A stretch of 64,000 nt of DNA. Source: Methanococcus voltae PS. GTDB taxonomy: Archaea; AGJL01; Methanococci; Methanococcales; Methanococcaceae. Of this stretch, positions 9,233 through 19,318 are shown piece after piece; positions within the stretch are counted from its first letter, which is position 1; each line of letters starts with the position of its first letter. The position numbers were made by a program, and so were the translations under genes. The stretch is taken from contig NZ_JANUCQ010000003.1 of the NCBI RefSeq assembly GCF_024807035.1, forward strand, positions 1 through 64,000, in the 5' to 3' direction. Under the pieces are notes generated by a model that was not told where the DNA came from, searched no databases, and worked only from the letters and a program-made list of their open reading frames with translations.

Positions 9233-9685
9233 TTAACAATGTTTTTTTAACTCTTTCATATACTGAGTTACTTTTCGAACGTCAGATTCATATTTAACCA
9301 TTTTTATGAAATCTTTATGTAATTCATTGATTTTTTTAGAATTTTCCATATTATTAATAGCATTTTCTATATCTTGTTCAACTTCTAAAATATTTTTAAT
9401 AACAGAATTAACAATTTTTTCATCAATTTCGTATTTTTCCTTAAATTCTGAACTATCTTTTATATTGTATTTAGTAGATATATAATCTATTTTAGCATGT
9501 ATAGAACATAATTCTTCGTCAAATACTTTTTTCATTGAATTTATGATTATATTATCATCCACTAGAACACTGTTACAAGCGATTTTCTGCTCATTAACTT
9601 CTTTGTCTTCAACTTTTTCGTTGACTTTTTCAGAAATATTTTCCATTTGATTTTGATTTTGGGCTTCATTTTCTTCAGATTTCAA
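9233..9685 (-). CDS. hypothetical protein linked to hemD
   Basis: I do not recognise this 150-residue protein. The first 40 residues are acidic, Asn- and Gln-rich and likely disordered; the rest is charged and mostly helical, with heptad-like spacing near residues 55-145, suggesting a helical bundle or short coiled coil. There is no signal peptide or membrane segment. The start is TTG at 9683-9685 with GGGGAT upstream; the next Met (residue 15) has no such site. Ending ten bases before hemD, it is probably its operon partner. Its cysteines are few and give no metal-site pattern. Confidence 0.6.
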   Translation of the reverse strand: MKSEENEAQNQNQMENISEKVNEKVEDKEVNEQKIACNSVLVDDNIIINSMKKVFDEELCSIHAKIDYISTKYNIKDSSEFKEKYEIDEKIVNSVIKNILEVEQDIENAINNMENSKKINELHKDFIKMVKYESDVRKVTQYMKELKKHC

Positions 9686-10049
<364 letters not shown>

Positions 10050-11342
10050 ATGTTAAGAAACATTAACGCAAATTTTGATATTGAAAAAATACAAGCTCGT
10101 GAGGTTTTAGATTCAAGAGGAAACCCCACAATCGAAGTTGAAGTATTAACTTGTGGTGGAGGCTATGGCTCTGCAATTGTACCAAGTGGTGCTTCAACAG
10201 GTACTCATGAAGCTTTAGAATTAAGAGATAAAGATAACCGATACGGTGGTAAAGGAGTATTAACTGCTGTTAACAATGTTAATGAAAAAATAGCTCCATG
10301 TTTAGAAGGTATGGACACAAGAATGCAAAGAACCGTTGATGAAACACTTTTAGAATTAGATGGAACTAAAAGCAAATCAAACCTTGGAGCTAATGCTATT
10401 TTGGGAGTATCCTTAGCTGTTGCAAAGGCGGGTGCAGATACTGCCTCAGTACCTTTATACCGATTTATTGGTGGAAGTAATGCTTACGTATTGCCCACTC
10501 CAATGATGAATATCATAAACGGCGGAGAACACGCAGGAAACGCTTTAGACTTCCAAGAATTCATGATTATGCCTGTAGGGGCAGACAGCTTTAAAGAAGC
10601 TTTAAGAATGTGTTCTGAAACATACCAAAGCCTTAAAAAAGTAATTGCTAACAAATACGGTAAAGATGCTGTTAACATCGGTGACGAAGGAGGATTTGCG
10701 CCGAATGTTAAAACAATTGAAGAAGCACTTGCTATATTATCAGAAGGTGTTAAAAGCGCGGGATATGAAGATGAAATTGTATTTGCTCTTGATTGTGCAG
10801 CTAGCGAATTCTATAATTCAAAAGAAGGGGTTTACGAAGTTGCCGGTGAGAAATTATCAAGTGATAAATTAATAGAACTCTATAAAAATATGGTAAACGA
10901 ATATCCAATCGTATCAATCGAAGACCCATTAGATGAAGAAGATTTCGAAGGTTTTGCGACAATTACCCAAGAATTAAAAGGTACTCAAATTGTTGGTGAC
11001 GATTTATTTGTTACAAATACCGAAAGACTTAGAAAAGGTATTGAAATGGGTTCAGCTAACTCATTATTGTTAAAAGTAAATCAAATCGGTACATTATCAG
11101 AATCAATCGATGCAGCTAACTTATCATTTAGAAATGGGTACAGCGTTGTAGTTTCACACAGAAGTGGAGAAACAGAAGATTCAACCATTGCTGATTTAGC
11201 CGTTGCTTTAAATGCTGGACAAATCAAAACAGGAGCTCCTGCAAGAGGAGAAAGAACTGCTAAATACAATCAATTACTTAGAATCGAAGAAGAATTGGAA
11301 TACTCCAAATATGCTGGAAAAGACTTTAAAATTCCATTCTAA
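10050..11342 (+). CDS. eno: enolase (phosphopyruvate hydratase)
   Basis: The 430-residue enzyme interconverts 2-phosphoglycerate and phosphoenolpyruvate. Motifs include [17 protein letters not shown] at about 16-32, GDEGGFAPN near 210, the metal Asp in [10 protein letters not shown] near 290, GDDLFVTN near 317, the catalytic Lys in LLKVNQIGT near 342 and the signature [10 protein letters not shown] near 369. The length is standard. The start has GGTGA seven bases upstream. In a methanogen it serves mainly gluconeogenesis from pyruvate. Confidence 0.97.
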   Translation: MLRNINANFDIEKIQAREVLDSRGNPTIEVEVLTCGGGYGSAIVPSGASTGTHEALELRDKDNRYGGKGVLTAVNNVNEKIAPCLEGMDTRMQRTVDETLLELDGTKSKSNLGANAILGVSLAVAKAGADTASVPLYRFIGGSNAYVLPTPMMNIINGGEHAGNALDFQEFMIMPVGADSFKEALRMCSETYQSLKKVIANKYGKDAVNIGDEGGFAPNVKTIEEALAILSEGVKSAGYEDEIVFALDCAASEFYNSKEGVYEVAGEKLSSDKLIELYKNMVNEYPIVSIEDPLDEEDFEGFATITQELKGTQIVGDDLFVTNTERLRKGIEMGSANSLLLKVNQIGTLSESIDAANLSFRNGYSVVVSHRSGETEDSTIADLAVALNAGQIKTGAPARGERTAKYNQLLRIEEELEYSKYAGKDFKIPF

Positions 11343-11460
11343 AAATTAAACTATTTAATTTATTTAGTTTTTTTATATTATTTTATATTATGTTATTCTT
11401 TTAGTCTTTTACTTATTTTTATTTAGTTTTTTATTCTATTCTTATTATTTTGCTATTGAT
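11343..11460 (+). terminator. U-rich 3' region after eno
   Basis: Repeated T tracts (TTTAGTTTTTTTATATT and similar) follow the stop without a hairpin, as is usual for archaeal U-tract termination. A TATA-like TTATATAAT near 11544 would then start the alaS transcript. Confidence 0.45.
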
Positions 11461-11604
11461 TACCACTATTTTCCGTTATTTTAAAATACAAAAATAAGTT
11501 ATAAATAATATAGAATTATAATGATAATAATTAAAGTAATAGTTATATAATACATTAAAAATGTTTAAAAAAAATTAAAAATTATTTATTAAATCGGTGA
11601 AAAT

Positions 11605-14415
11605 ATGGAAATTAATCACGATTACAATGTACAATTGTTTAAAGACTTAGGATTTGTACGTAAACAATGTACAGAATGCGGTCAACACTTTTGGACATTA
11701 GATGAAGAAAGAACTACCTGTGGAGACAGTCCTTGTGACCAATATAGCTTTATAGGTAACCCAATTACCTCAAAACCATATACCTATAACGAAATGTTAA
11801 ACGAATACAGGGAATTTTTACATTCAGAAGGTCATACACCTATTAAAAGGTCTCCTGTTGTAGCTAAAAGATGGAGAGACGATATTTTACTTACAATTGC
11901 TACTATTGCAGTATTTCAACCTTGGGTAACTAGTGGATTAGTAAAACCGGTTGAAAATCCGCTTACAATTGCTCAACCTTGTATTAGATTAAACGATATT
12001 GATAACGTCGGTAGGACAGGTCGTCACTTAACTTGCTTTACAATGGGTGCTCACCACGCTTTCAATACAGCTGATGATTTCAAATACTGGACCGATAGAA
12101 CCGTTGAATTATGCTACAAATTCATGACAAAAATCGGAATAGATGGTAAATCAATCACATTCATTGAAAGCTGGTGGGAAGGTGGAGGAAACGCTGGACC
12201 TTGCTACGAAGTAATAACACATGGTGTAGAACTTGCTACATTGGTTTTCATGCAATTTAAAAAAGTTGGTGACACTTACGAAGAGATACCGCTTAAAATC
12301 GTCGATACAGGATATGGTATTGAAAGATTTGTATGGGCATCACAAGGTACTTCAAATACTTACGAAGCAATATTTAGCAATATAATCAATATTTTGAAGA
12401 AAAACGCTGGAATTGGCGAAATTAACAAAAAAATATTAGATGAAAGCGCCAAATTAGCTGGTTTAATGGATATTGAAAACGTAGGGGACTTGAGAGTATT
12501 AAGACAACAAGTTGCTGAAAAAATGAATATGGATGTAAACGAACTTGATAAAATATTATCTCCTTTAGAATACATCTACGCTATTACAGACCACACAAGA
12601 TGTCTTACTTTCATGTTAGGTGATGGTATCGTACCTTCTAACGTTAAAGACGGATACTTAGCAAGATTAGTGTTAAGAAAAACACTTAGGTACATGGAAA
12701 AAGTAGGTATTACAATGAGCATAACAGATATTGTAGACTTACAACTTGAAGAATTAAAAGAAAACTATCCTGAATTAATGAATATGAAAAAATATATTCA
12801 TGATGTGTTAGAATCTGAAGAAAGAAAATACGCTCAAACCGTAAACAAAGGTAGAGGTATGGTTCAGAGAATGGTACAATCAGGTAAAAAATCAGAAGTT
12901 GCTGAAATTACGCTCGATGATTTGATTAATTTATACGATAGTAAAGGATTACCGCCTGAATTAGTACAAGATATCATATTAGAAATTAATGAAAATGAAA
13001 TAAATAATTATAAGAGAATTGCAGAAAGAAAAGGCGAAACAATTAGCGAAGATAAAATAGCTGAAATTAAAAATGGGCAAATTAAAATAAATGTTCCTGA
13101 CAATTTCTACACAATCGTTGCTGAAAAACACGAAGAAGAAAAATCAGAAGTTCAAAACGAAAATATCGATAGTAAAAAAGAACTTCCTGTAGTTAACGTA
13201 AATGGTAAAAGCGTTGAAGCTACTGAATTCTTATTCCATAAAAACAGTAAACAGACTGACTTTAAAGCAAAAGTTCTTGCTGTTGTAGAGGATTATGTTA
13301 TTCTTGACAAAACCTTGTTCTATGCAGAAGGTGGGGGTCAAAAATACGATATTGGTACTTTAAGCGGTATTGATGTTGTTGACGTACAAAAACAAAATAA
13401 CGTTGTTTATCATAAAGTAAGCGATGTTAAAGGCTTTAAAGTTGGAGATATGATTTATGGAAAAATCAATTGGGAAAATAGAATCAAATTGATGAGAAAC
13501 CACACTGCTACCCACATTATAAACGCTGCAGCTACAAAAGTGCTCGGTAAACACATCTGGCAAACTGGTTCAAATGTTGATACCGAAAAAGGAAGATTGG
13601 ATATTACACACTTTGAGAGAATAACCAGAGATGAAATCAAGGAAATAGAAAAAGTTGCAAATGAGATTGTACTTAAAGCTATTCCCATAACCTGTGAATT
13701 CTTAGAAAGAAACGAAGCTGAACAAAGATACGGCTTTAGCATCTATCAAGGTGGTGTAGTTCCAGGAGATACGCTTAGAATTATTAGCATTCCTGATATA
13801 GATACCGAAGCTTGTGGTGGTACACACTGTGAAAATACTCTTGAAGTAGGATACATCAAAATCTTAAAAACTGAAAGAATACAAGATGGTGTTGAAAGAC
13901 TCGAATATTCAAGCGGTAACAACTCCGTTGGAGAAATTGCAACTATTGAAGACTTAGTATTAGATTCTGCTTCAGTTTTTGGTGTCCCCATGGAACAATT
14001 ACCTAAAACAGCTGAAAGATTCTTTGAAGAATGGAAAGAACAGCGTAAAAAAATAGAAGAACTTCAAAAGAGAGTTGGAGAACTTGTAAAATACGAACTT
14101 GGCAATAATTTTGTGAAAGTTGCTAAATTTGATGTACTAGTTGAAAAAATTGATGCTGATACTAAAGAATTAATGAATACTGCAGATAACCTTGTAAAAG
14201 ACGATAGTATCGTCGTATTACTTAATAATAACGGCAATATATTATTAAAAAGAGGAGATAATGTAGAAATCAGCATGAAAACTCTTATCAGGCAAGTTGC
14301 AAAAGGTGGCGGTAAAGATAATTTAGCACAAGGTAAGTACACTGATGAATTTGAAGAAATTAAAAGCAAAGTTATAGAATTTATTGGGAATTCTTCGATT
14401 GACTACGTAATCTAA
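11605..14415 (+). CDS. alaS: alanyl-tRNA synthetase (archaeal type)
   Basis: This 936-residue class II synthetase charges tRNA-Ala and edits mischarged Ser and Gly. An N-terminal zinc-ribbon-like segment with Cys pairs (CTECGQHFW, then CGDSPC) marks the archaeal form. The catalytic core follows to about residue 420. The editing site shows HTATH near 633-637 and CGGTHC near 737-742. The C-terminal third is coiled and ends in the C-Ala domain, with a [10 protein letters not shown] patch. A Lys/Glu-rich linker near 509-535, before the editing domain, looks low in complexity. GGTGA precedes the start. Confidence 0.97.
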   Translation: MEINHDYNVQLFKDLGFVRKQCTECGQHFWTLDEERTTCGDSPCDQYSFIGNPITSKPYTYNEMLNEYREFLHSEGHTPIKRSPVVAKRWRDDILLTIATIAVFQPWVTSGLVKPVENPLTIAQPCIRLNDIDNVGRTGRHLTCFTMGAHHAFNTADDFKYWTDRTVELCYKFMTKIGIDGKSITFIESWWEGGGNAGPCYEVITHGVELATLVFMQFKKVGDTYEEIPLKIVDTGYGIERFVWASQGTSNTYEAIFSNIINILKKNAGIGEINKKILDESAKLAGLMDIENVGDLRVLRQQVAEKMNMDVNELDKILSPLEYIYAITDHTRCLTFMLGDGIVPSNVKDGYLARLVLRKTLRYMEKVGITMSITDIVDLQLEELKENYPELMNMKKYIHDVLESEERKYAQTVNKGRGMVQRMVQSGKKSEVAEITLDDLINLYDSKGLPPELVQDIILEINENEINNYKRIAERKGETISEDKIAEIKNGQIKINVPDNFYTIVAEKHEEEKSEVQNENIDSKKELPVVNVNGKSVEATEFLFHKNSKQTDFKAKVLAVVEDYVILDKTLFYAEGGGQKYDIGTLSGIDVVDVQKQNNVVYHKVSDVKGFKVGDMIYGKINWENRIKLMRNHTATHIINAAATKVLGKHIWQTGSNVDTEKGRLDITHFERITRDEIKEIEKVANEIVLKAIPITCEFLERNEAEQRYGFSIYQGGVVPGDTLRIISIPDIDTEACGGTHCENTLEVGYIKILKTERIQDGVERLEYSSGNNSVGEIATIEDLVLDSASVFGVPMEQLPKTAERFFEEWKEQRKKIEELQKRVGELVKYELGNNFVKVAKFDVLVEKIDADTKELMNTADNLVKDDSIVVLLNNNGNILLKRGDNVEISMKTLIRQVAKGGGKDNLAQGKYTDEFEEIKSKVIEFIGNSSIDYVI

Positions 14416-14752
14416 ATTATTTAATTTCTTATTCTTTTATTTACCTATTATTTTAATTATTTTCTTTACTGGTTATTTTTTACAATGCTCAATAATTTTA
14501 GTAATTTTTTGTAAATATTAATAAATCTTGATAAATTTTATACAAAATTGCATAAAACTTTTATACTTTTTGGAAGTATTTATTTTAAGAGATACATCAT
14601 TTATAATTAATAATAATGATGAATATAAGATATAGTAATAGTTTTGAAAAATTATAATAATAAAAATAATTGTGAACAATACTATCATAAATTTAAATTA
14701 AAAAAAGTAAATTTAAAATTTATTAGTTGGCAGTTCTTTTTTAGGTGTCATT
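14416..14752. other. intergenic region alaS to pantoate kinase
   Basis: T-rich run after alaS (probable terminator), then AT-rich sequence. A dyad CATCATT/AATGATG at 14595-14601 and 14615-14621 with a 13-base loop is present, of unknown use. No gene is seen. Confidence 0.4.
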
Positions 14753-15577
14753 ATGTATATACCCGCTCATATTACAGGATTTTTTAAAATAGTCAGAAAA
14801 AACGAAAACTTAAAAACAGGTTCCACAGGTGCAGGATTCTCACTTGATAAAGGAACTAAAACGGAAATAAAAGAAGGCAAAGGGAGAATTTATTTCAATG
14901 GCGAAGAAATAGACCTTTGCCCTGCTAAAGACGTGCTACATCACTTTAAAAATGTCGTAGGAGAAGAAAAGTTTAATATTGATGTACATTATACCTCAGA
15001 TTTCCCCCTTGGCTGTGGTATGGGGACATCAGGTGGTTGTTCCCTTGGATTAGCCCATGTATTAAACGATACATTTAATTGTAATGAAAAACCACTTGAA
15101 ATAGCACATATTGCAGAAGTAAAATGTAATACTGGCTTGGGTGATGTAGTAGCTCAGGAATATGGTGGTATTGGGATAAACACGACCCCCGGATTACCTG
15201 CAAATATTAAAAAGCTCAAATTAGATAATATAAACGATTATTACGTCGTAGTGGACATAATAGGTAATAAAAATACCGATACAATTATAAATAATCCAAA
15301 ATGGATAGAAACAATAAATATTACTGCTGACGCCAAACTCGAAAAATTATTAAAAAAACCAACTTTAGACTATCTTATGGAACTTTCATATGATTTTGCA
15401 AAGAATACGGGGCTTGCAACAGATGAAATCATTGAAATTTGTGAAGACCTCAAGTTTACACTTGGCGCTTCGCAAGCAATGTTGGGAAACACGATATTTT
15501 GTATTTGTACAGAAAAAGAGTTGAAAGATGTTGAATCCATTCTTAAAAATCCCGTAACTTGCAAAATATACGAATAA
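14753..15577 (+). CDS. pantoate kinase
   Basis: The 274-residue GHMP-family kinase phosphorylates pantoate; a separate synthetase then joins 4-phosphopantoate to beta-alanine. This is the archaeal route to coenzyme A, reversed in order relative to bacteria. The GHMP nucleotide motif reads LGCGMGTSGGCSLG at about 85-98. The N-terminus YIPAHITGFF and the STGAGFSL stretch near 23-30 are typical of archaeal pantoate kinases (COG1829). The partner synthetase is not in the window. The start is well placed after AGGTGT. Confidence 0.87.
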   Translation: MYIPAHITGFFKIVRKNENLKTGSTGAGFSLDKGTKTEIKEGKGRIYFNGEEIDLCPAKDVLHHFKNVVGEEKFNIDVHYTSDFPLGCGMGTSGGCSLGLAHVLNDTFNCNEKPLEIAHIAEVKCNTGLGDVVAQEYGGIGINTTPGLPANIKKLKLDNINDYYVVVDIIGNKNTDTIINNPKWIETINITADAKLEKLLKKPTLDYLMELSYDFAKNTGLATDEIIEICEDLKFTLGASQAMLGNTIFCICTEKELKDVESILKNPVTCKIYE

Positions 15578-15854
15578 TTTTCTTCTTTTATTATATACTC
15601 CATATATTATATTTTATTATTTTATATCCTATTAATTTTATTATTTTATATCCTATTATATTCTATCGTATTAGTTTGTAATAATATTCAATTAATGACA
15701 TGATTAATAATTTCAAATAATTATATATATCAGTATAGCAATTATTTAATCTTAAAATAACAATTAATCAATTATTTAAATTTACGAACAATATAAGAGT
15801 TAATTAACATTTCTAACTAATTTACAAGGATAAAATTTTAAATAAGGTGTAATT

Positions 15855-16709
15855 ATGCTAAATACAGCAAAACTATTGATATTAATGGCAGGATTAACAG
15901 GATTATTATATGCAGTCTGTAGTTTATTCAACATACCCCCAATATTTGCATTACTATTTGCCCTAGTACCTAACTTAATCGCATACTTTTACAGCGATAA
16001 AATAGTTTTATCGTCCTATGGTGCAAGAATTGTGACGGAAGAGGAAGCTCCAGAACTCTACAGGATAGTTTCAAGAGTTGCAGAACGTGCAAATATACCA
16101 ATACCAAGAGTAGCACTTATTAATACGCAAACCCCAAATGCTTTTGCTACTGGAAGAAGTCCAAAAAAAGCAGTTGTAGCAGTTACATTGGGAATTATGG
16201 AATTATTAAACGAACAAGAACTTGAAGGAGTTATTGCTCACGAAATAGGACACGTAAAACATAGGGATATACTTACAGGTTCAATTGTAGCTACAATAGC
16301 GGGTGCTATTGTTTATATGACGCATATGTTACAATGGGGTCTAATATTTGGCGGTGGACGAGATAATGATAATCCAGGCGGTTTTATGGGTTCCATACTT
16401 GCAATAATCGTTGCTCCTATCGCTGCCTCAATTATACAGATGGCCATATCTAGACAGAATGAATATAAAGCAGATGAAGCGGGTGCGTTATATTCCAACC
16501 CAGTTTACTTGGCAAATGCACTTAATAAACTAGAAAAAGGGGTAAATGCGTACCCTTTGAAAAATGGTAATCAAGCTACAGCGCATATGTTTATTGTAAA
16601 CCCATTTAGAGGAAAAGATTTTGCTAGTTTATTCTCGACACACCCTTCTACAGCAGATAGGATAAATAAACTTATGGAAATGGCAGGAAATCCAAAATAT
16701 TTGCGATAA
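15855..16709 (+). CDS. htpX: HtpX-like membrane zinc metalloprotease
   Basis: The 284-residue M48 protease is expected in the cytoplasmic membrane, degrading damaged membrane proteins. Hydrophobic segments lie at about residues 5-22 and 26-45, with further ones at about 143-165 and 175-198. The zinc motif HEIGH is at 129-133 and the third ligand Glu is in NEYKADEAG near 203. All catalytic residues are intact and the length is normal. The start follows AGGTGTAAT. A TATA-like TTATATATAT near 15721 could drive it. Confidence 0.93.
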   Translation: MLNTAKLLILMAGLTGLLYAVCSLFNIPPIFALLFALVPNLIAYFYSDKIVLSSYGARIVTEEEAPELYRIVSRVAERANIPIPRVALINTQTPNAFATGRSPKKAVVAVTLGIMELLNEQELEGVIAHEIGHVKHRDILTGSIVATIAGAIVYMTHMLQWGLIFGGGRDNDNPGGFMGSILAIIVAPIAASIIQMAISRQNEYKADEAGALYSNPVYLANALNKLEKGVNAYPLKNGNQATAHMFIVNPFRGKDFASLFSTHPSTADRINKLMEMAGNPKYLR

Positions 16710-16734
16710 TATAAAAAAAGTTTAAATGTATTTA

Positions 16735-16822
16735 TTTTCTTTTTTATTTATTATTTCGGTTATTTCTTTTATTTTTTATTTTTTATTTTCTTTTTTTATT
16801 TTCGTTTTTTACTTTTAATATT
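16735..16822 (+). terminator. U-rich terminator after htpX
   Basis: Dense T tracts, several of six to seven Ts, extend for nearly 90 bases after the htpX stop. The rest of the spacer to 17010 is AT-rich with a TATA-like GTATATG near 16898 and no gene. Confidence 0.5.
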
Positions 16823-17010
16823 AGGGGTCATTAATTTAAAATTATTCCTAAATATTATTAATTTTAAATAACGTTTAAATAAGTGTATTACAATTTTGTA
16901 TATGTGAACTATAGATATAGATTTAAATAATTAAATAAACAATTTATTAATGATAATATTATGTCATAATATGATTAAAACTTATAATTATTGTCAAAAT
17001 AGGGATTAAA

Positions 17011-17673
17011 ATGGATAAAAACGAATTAGGACTTAGTATTGAAACAGATGTAAATAATAAAAATATTCAATCGATTCTTAATATTATTAAGGAAGATAAA
17101 GGTTGTACCTCATATATTCATGAATTTAAAACAGAATATGGCAAGGAATTAATTCATTTAGAAGCTGAAAATTTAAAAGATATTGAAAAAACAGTCTCTA
17201 AAATAAATAATTTGGAATTTGTTCATAATGTTGAAGTCCATGATACAATGGATAAAATATTTGGTAAAAGAGTAATCATATTTGGTGGTGGTAGCCAAGT
17301 AACACAAGTCGCAATCGGAGCAATTAGTGAAGCAGACCGTCATAATATACGAGGAGAACGTATAAGTATCGATACCATACCTATTGTGGGCGAAGAAGAG
17401 TTGTACAATGCAATATTGGCATTTCAAAGATTGCCAAGAGCTGGAGTACTGGTACTTGCAGGTTCGTTGATGGGTGGAAAAATAACCGAGGCGGTTAAAC
17501 TAGTCAAAGAAAATACCGATTTACCAATTATTTCATTAAATATGTTTGGTAGTGTAGTTAACCATGTTGATATAGTTGTTTCAGACCCTGTTCAGGCAGG
17601 CGTACTTGCAGTAATGACTATAGCTTCAACAGCCAAATTTGACATAACAAGGATTAATAAAAAACTTATCTAA
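17011..17673 (+). CDS. ACT-like/DUF5612 protein
   Basis: The 220-residue protein has an N-terminal ACT-like fold (about 1-75) and a C-terminal alpha/beta domain. The latter begins RVIIFGGGSQVTQVAIGAISEADRH in two parts (RVIIFGGGSQ near 87, then the Ala-rich helix) and includes VLVLAGSLMGGK near 148. I match it from memory to the methanogen DUF5612 family, whose function is not established. ACT domains usually bind amino acids, so a sensing role is possible. It is cytoplasmic, with no membrane segment. The RBS is GGGAT. Confidence 0.7.
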   Translation: MDKNELGLSIETDVNNKNIQSILNIIKEDKGCTSYIHEFKTEYGKELIHLEAENLKDIEKTVSKINNLEFVHNVEVHDTMDKIFGKRVIIFGGGSQVTQVAIGAISEADRHNIRGERISIDTIPIVGEEELYNAILAFQRLPRAGVLVLAGSLMGGKITEAVKLVKENTDLPIISLNMFGSVVNHVDIVVSDPVQAGVLAVMTIASTAKFDITRINKKLI

Positions 17674-17676
17674 TTA

Positions 17677-17716
17677 GCAATTAATTATAAAATTGCAATT
17701 TTTTTTATTTCTTTTA
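17677..17716 (+). terminator. hairpin plus T tract after the DUF5612 gene
   Basis: GCAATT (17677-17682) and AATTGC (17691-17696) can pair across an eight-base loop, followed by AATTTTTTTTATTTC. This resembles an intrinsic terminator and starts four bases after the stop codon. Confidence 0.6.
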
Positions 17717-17771
17717 TTTATTGTATTTTTTACTCTATTTTTATTATTTTTATTATTTTTATTTTAAATTA

Positions 17772-17784
17772 GTGATATTATCAC
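17772..17784. promoter_or_regulatory. perfect 13-bp dyad GTGATA-T-TATCAC
   Basis: An inverted repeat with one central base lies about 30 bases upstream of a TATA-like AAATATATATTAC (about 17811-17823) and 215 bases before the methionine synthase start. It could be an operator for that gene. The rest of the 17674-17999 spacer holds the preceding terminator and AT-rich leader. Confidence 0.4.
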
Positions 17785-17999
17785 CTTTTGATGTTGTCAT
17801 ATATTCCATAAAATATATATTACATATTGCGCATATTAATAAAAAATGTAATATATAATTTCAATTATTCGTATGAAATAATTTATAAAATAACAGTAAA
17901 AAACTAAAACAACATAATATAAATTAAAATAATTAAATTAAAAGAATTAAAACTTTTATGTATTTTAAAGTATAATTTATTTAATTATTGGGTGATTAA

Positions 18000-18947
18000 A
18001 TGATAAAAACCGTTGTGGGAAGCTATCCTGTTCTTAAAAAACAGCAACCCCAAAATTTTAAAGAAAAGGTGCTCAATAAATTAGGACTATTTGATGAATT
18101 TAAAAAATCGATGAACCGAGCTATAGAAGCACAACTTGAATCGGGCATCGATATTATAAGCGATGGTCAGGTTCGTGGCGATATGGTAGATATATTTACA
18201 AGCCAAATGTATGGATTTGATGGCAAAAAAGTTATTGATAAAATAGAATTCTTAAAACCAATAACATTAAAGGATTTAAAATATACTAACGAGTATGTTA
18301 AATCAAAAAACCCGAATATCGGAGTAAAAGGTATTTTAACCGGTGCTTGTACAATAGCATCATCCATTAGGGTAGAAAAATATTATTCGGATAATAAAGA
18401 CGAAAGTTTAATCATGGATTTAGCAAAAGCCTTAAACAAAGAAGCTTTAGCAATACAAAATTATGTTAAAGTAATCCAAATCGATGAGCCTATTTTATCG
18501 ACAGGACTCTACGATATGAAAATTGCTAAAAAAGCCGTTGACGAGATAACTAAGGGTTTATCGATTCCAATTGCAATTCATGTATGTGGAAACGTTAAAG
18601 ATATATTCGAAGATTTAAATGAATTTAACGTGGATATATTAGACCATGAATTTGCATCTAATAGGGCTAATTTAGATATTTTAGAAAGTTGCAGAAAAAA
18701 AATAGGTTTTGGATGTATAAACACTAAATTAAAAACTATTGACCCAGTCGATAGTATCAAAGGATTATTGAGTGAAGGAATTGAAATCATTAAACAGAAT
18801 CCTTATATAAATGATGATTTAGACGGCAATATAATTATAGACCCAGATTGTGGTATGAGATTGTTACCTGAGAGTGTAGCTTTTGGAAAATTAAAAAATA
18901 TGGTTGTTGCGGCTGAAGAAATTGAAAAAGAGCTGTATAATAAATAA
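18000..18947 (+). CDS. core MetE-type methionine synthase
   Basis: The 315-residue protein corresponds to only the C-terminal catalytic half of cobalamin-independent methionine synthase, as in methanogen homologues of MTH775. Zinc-thiolate ligands are visible: His193 and Cys195 in IHVCGN and a later Cys in DPDCGMRLLP near 284. It lacks the N-terminal folate-binding half, and archaeal relatives use a methylated corrinoid protein or methylcobalamin as donor instead. The start follows GGGTGATTAA. It appears monocistronic. The stop codon lies in an 18-bp tandem repeat. Confidence 0.85.
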   Translation: MIKTVVGSYPVLKKQQPQNFKEKVLNKLGLFDEFKKSMNRAIEAQLESGIDIISDGQVRGDMVDIFTSQMYGFDGKKVIDKIEFLKPITLKDLKYTNEYVKSKNPNIGVKGILTGACTIASSIRVEKYYSDNKDESLIMDLAKALNKEALAIQNYVKVIQIDEPILSTGLYDMKIAKKAVDEITKGLSIPIAIHVCGNVKDIFEDLNEFNVDILDHEFASNRANLDILESCRKKIGFGCINTKLKTIDPVDSIKGLLSEGIEIIKQNPYINDDLDGNIIIDPDCGMRLLPESVAFGKLKNMVVAAEEIEKELYNK

Positions 18948-18993
18948 TATAATAATATACTATAATATAATAATATACTATAATATAATAATG
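18943..18993. repeat. 18-bp tandem repeat overlapping the stop of the methionine synthase gene
   Basis: Almost three copies of TATAATATAATAATATAC run from the stop codon into the spacer. Copies two and three are identical over 14 bases and the first differs by one base. Confidence 0.85.
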
Positions 18994-19318
18994 GACAATA
19001 TAAGATATTAAATAATAAAAAAGGATAATAGCACAGCATTCATATACTTATATAATACTAATAATATGTTTAAATTTAAAAATAAGGCGTCATAATCTTA
19101 AATTTACAATCGAAACTATATAATGCCTAATAATTACCTAAAAATGAATGTTATTCAAAAATTAAACTTAAACATTTTAAATATAATGGATTATATAAAT
19201 AAATACAATGTCCTAAATAATCAAGTCCCCTGCCCAAATAAATAATGATTGAAACAGCAAACTCTAGTTGTTACTATCAAATTATGTCAATTACTATCAA
19301 ATTTACACTGGAGATAGT
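18994..19318. other. intergenic region with promoter for the membrane winged-helix gene
   Basis: A TATA box TTATATAAAT at 19191-19200 predicts a start near 19225 and a leader of about 95 nt. A C-rich patch (GTCCCCTGCCC) follows at about 19225-19236, unusual in this AT-rich spacer. No gene is seen. Confidence 0.45.
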
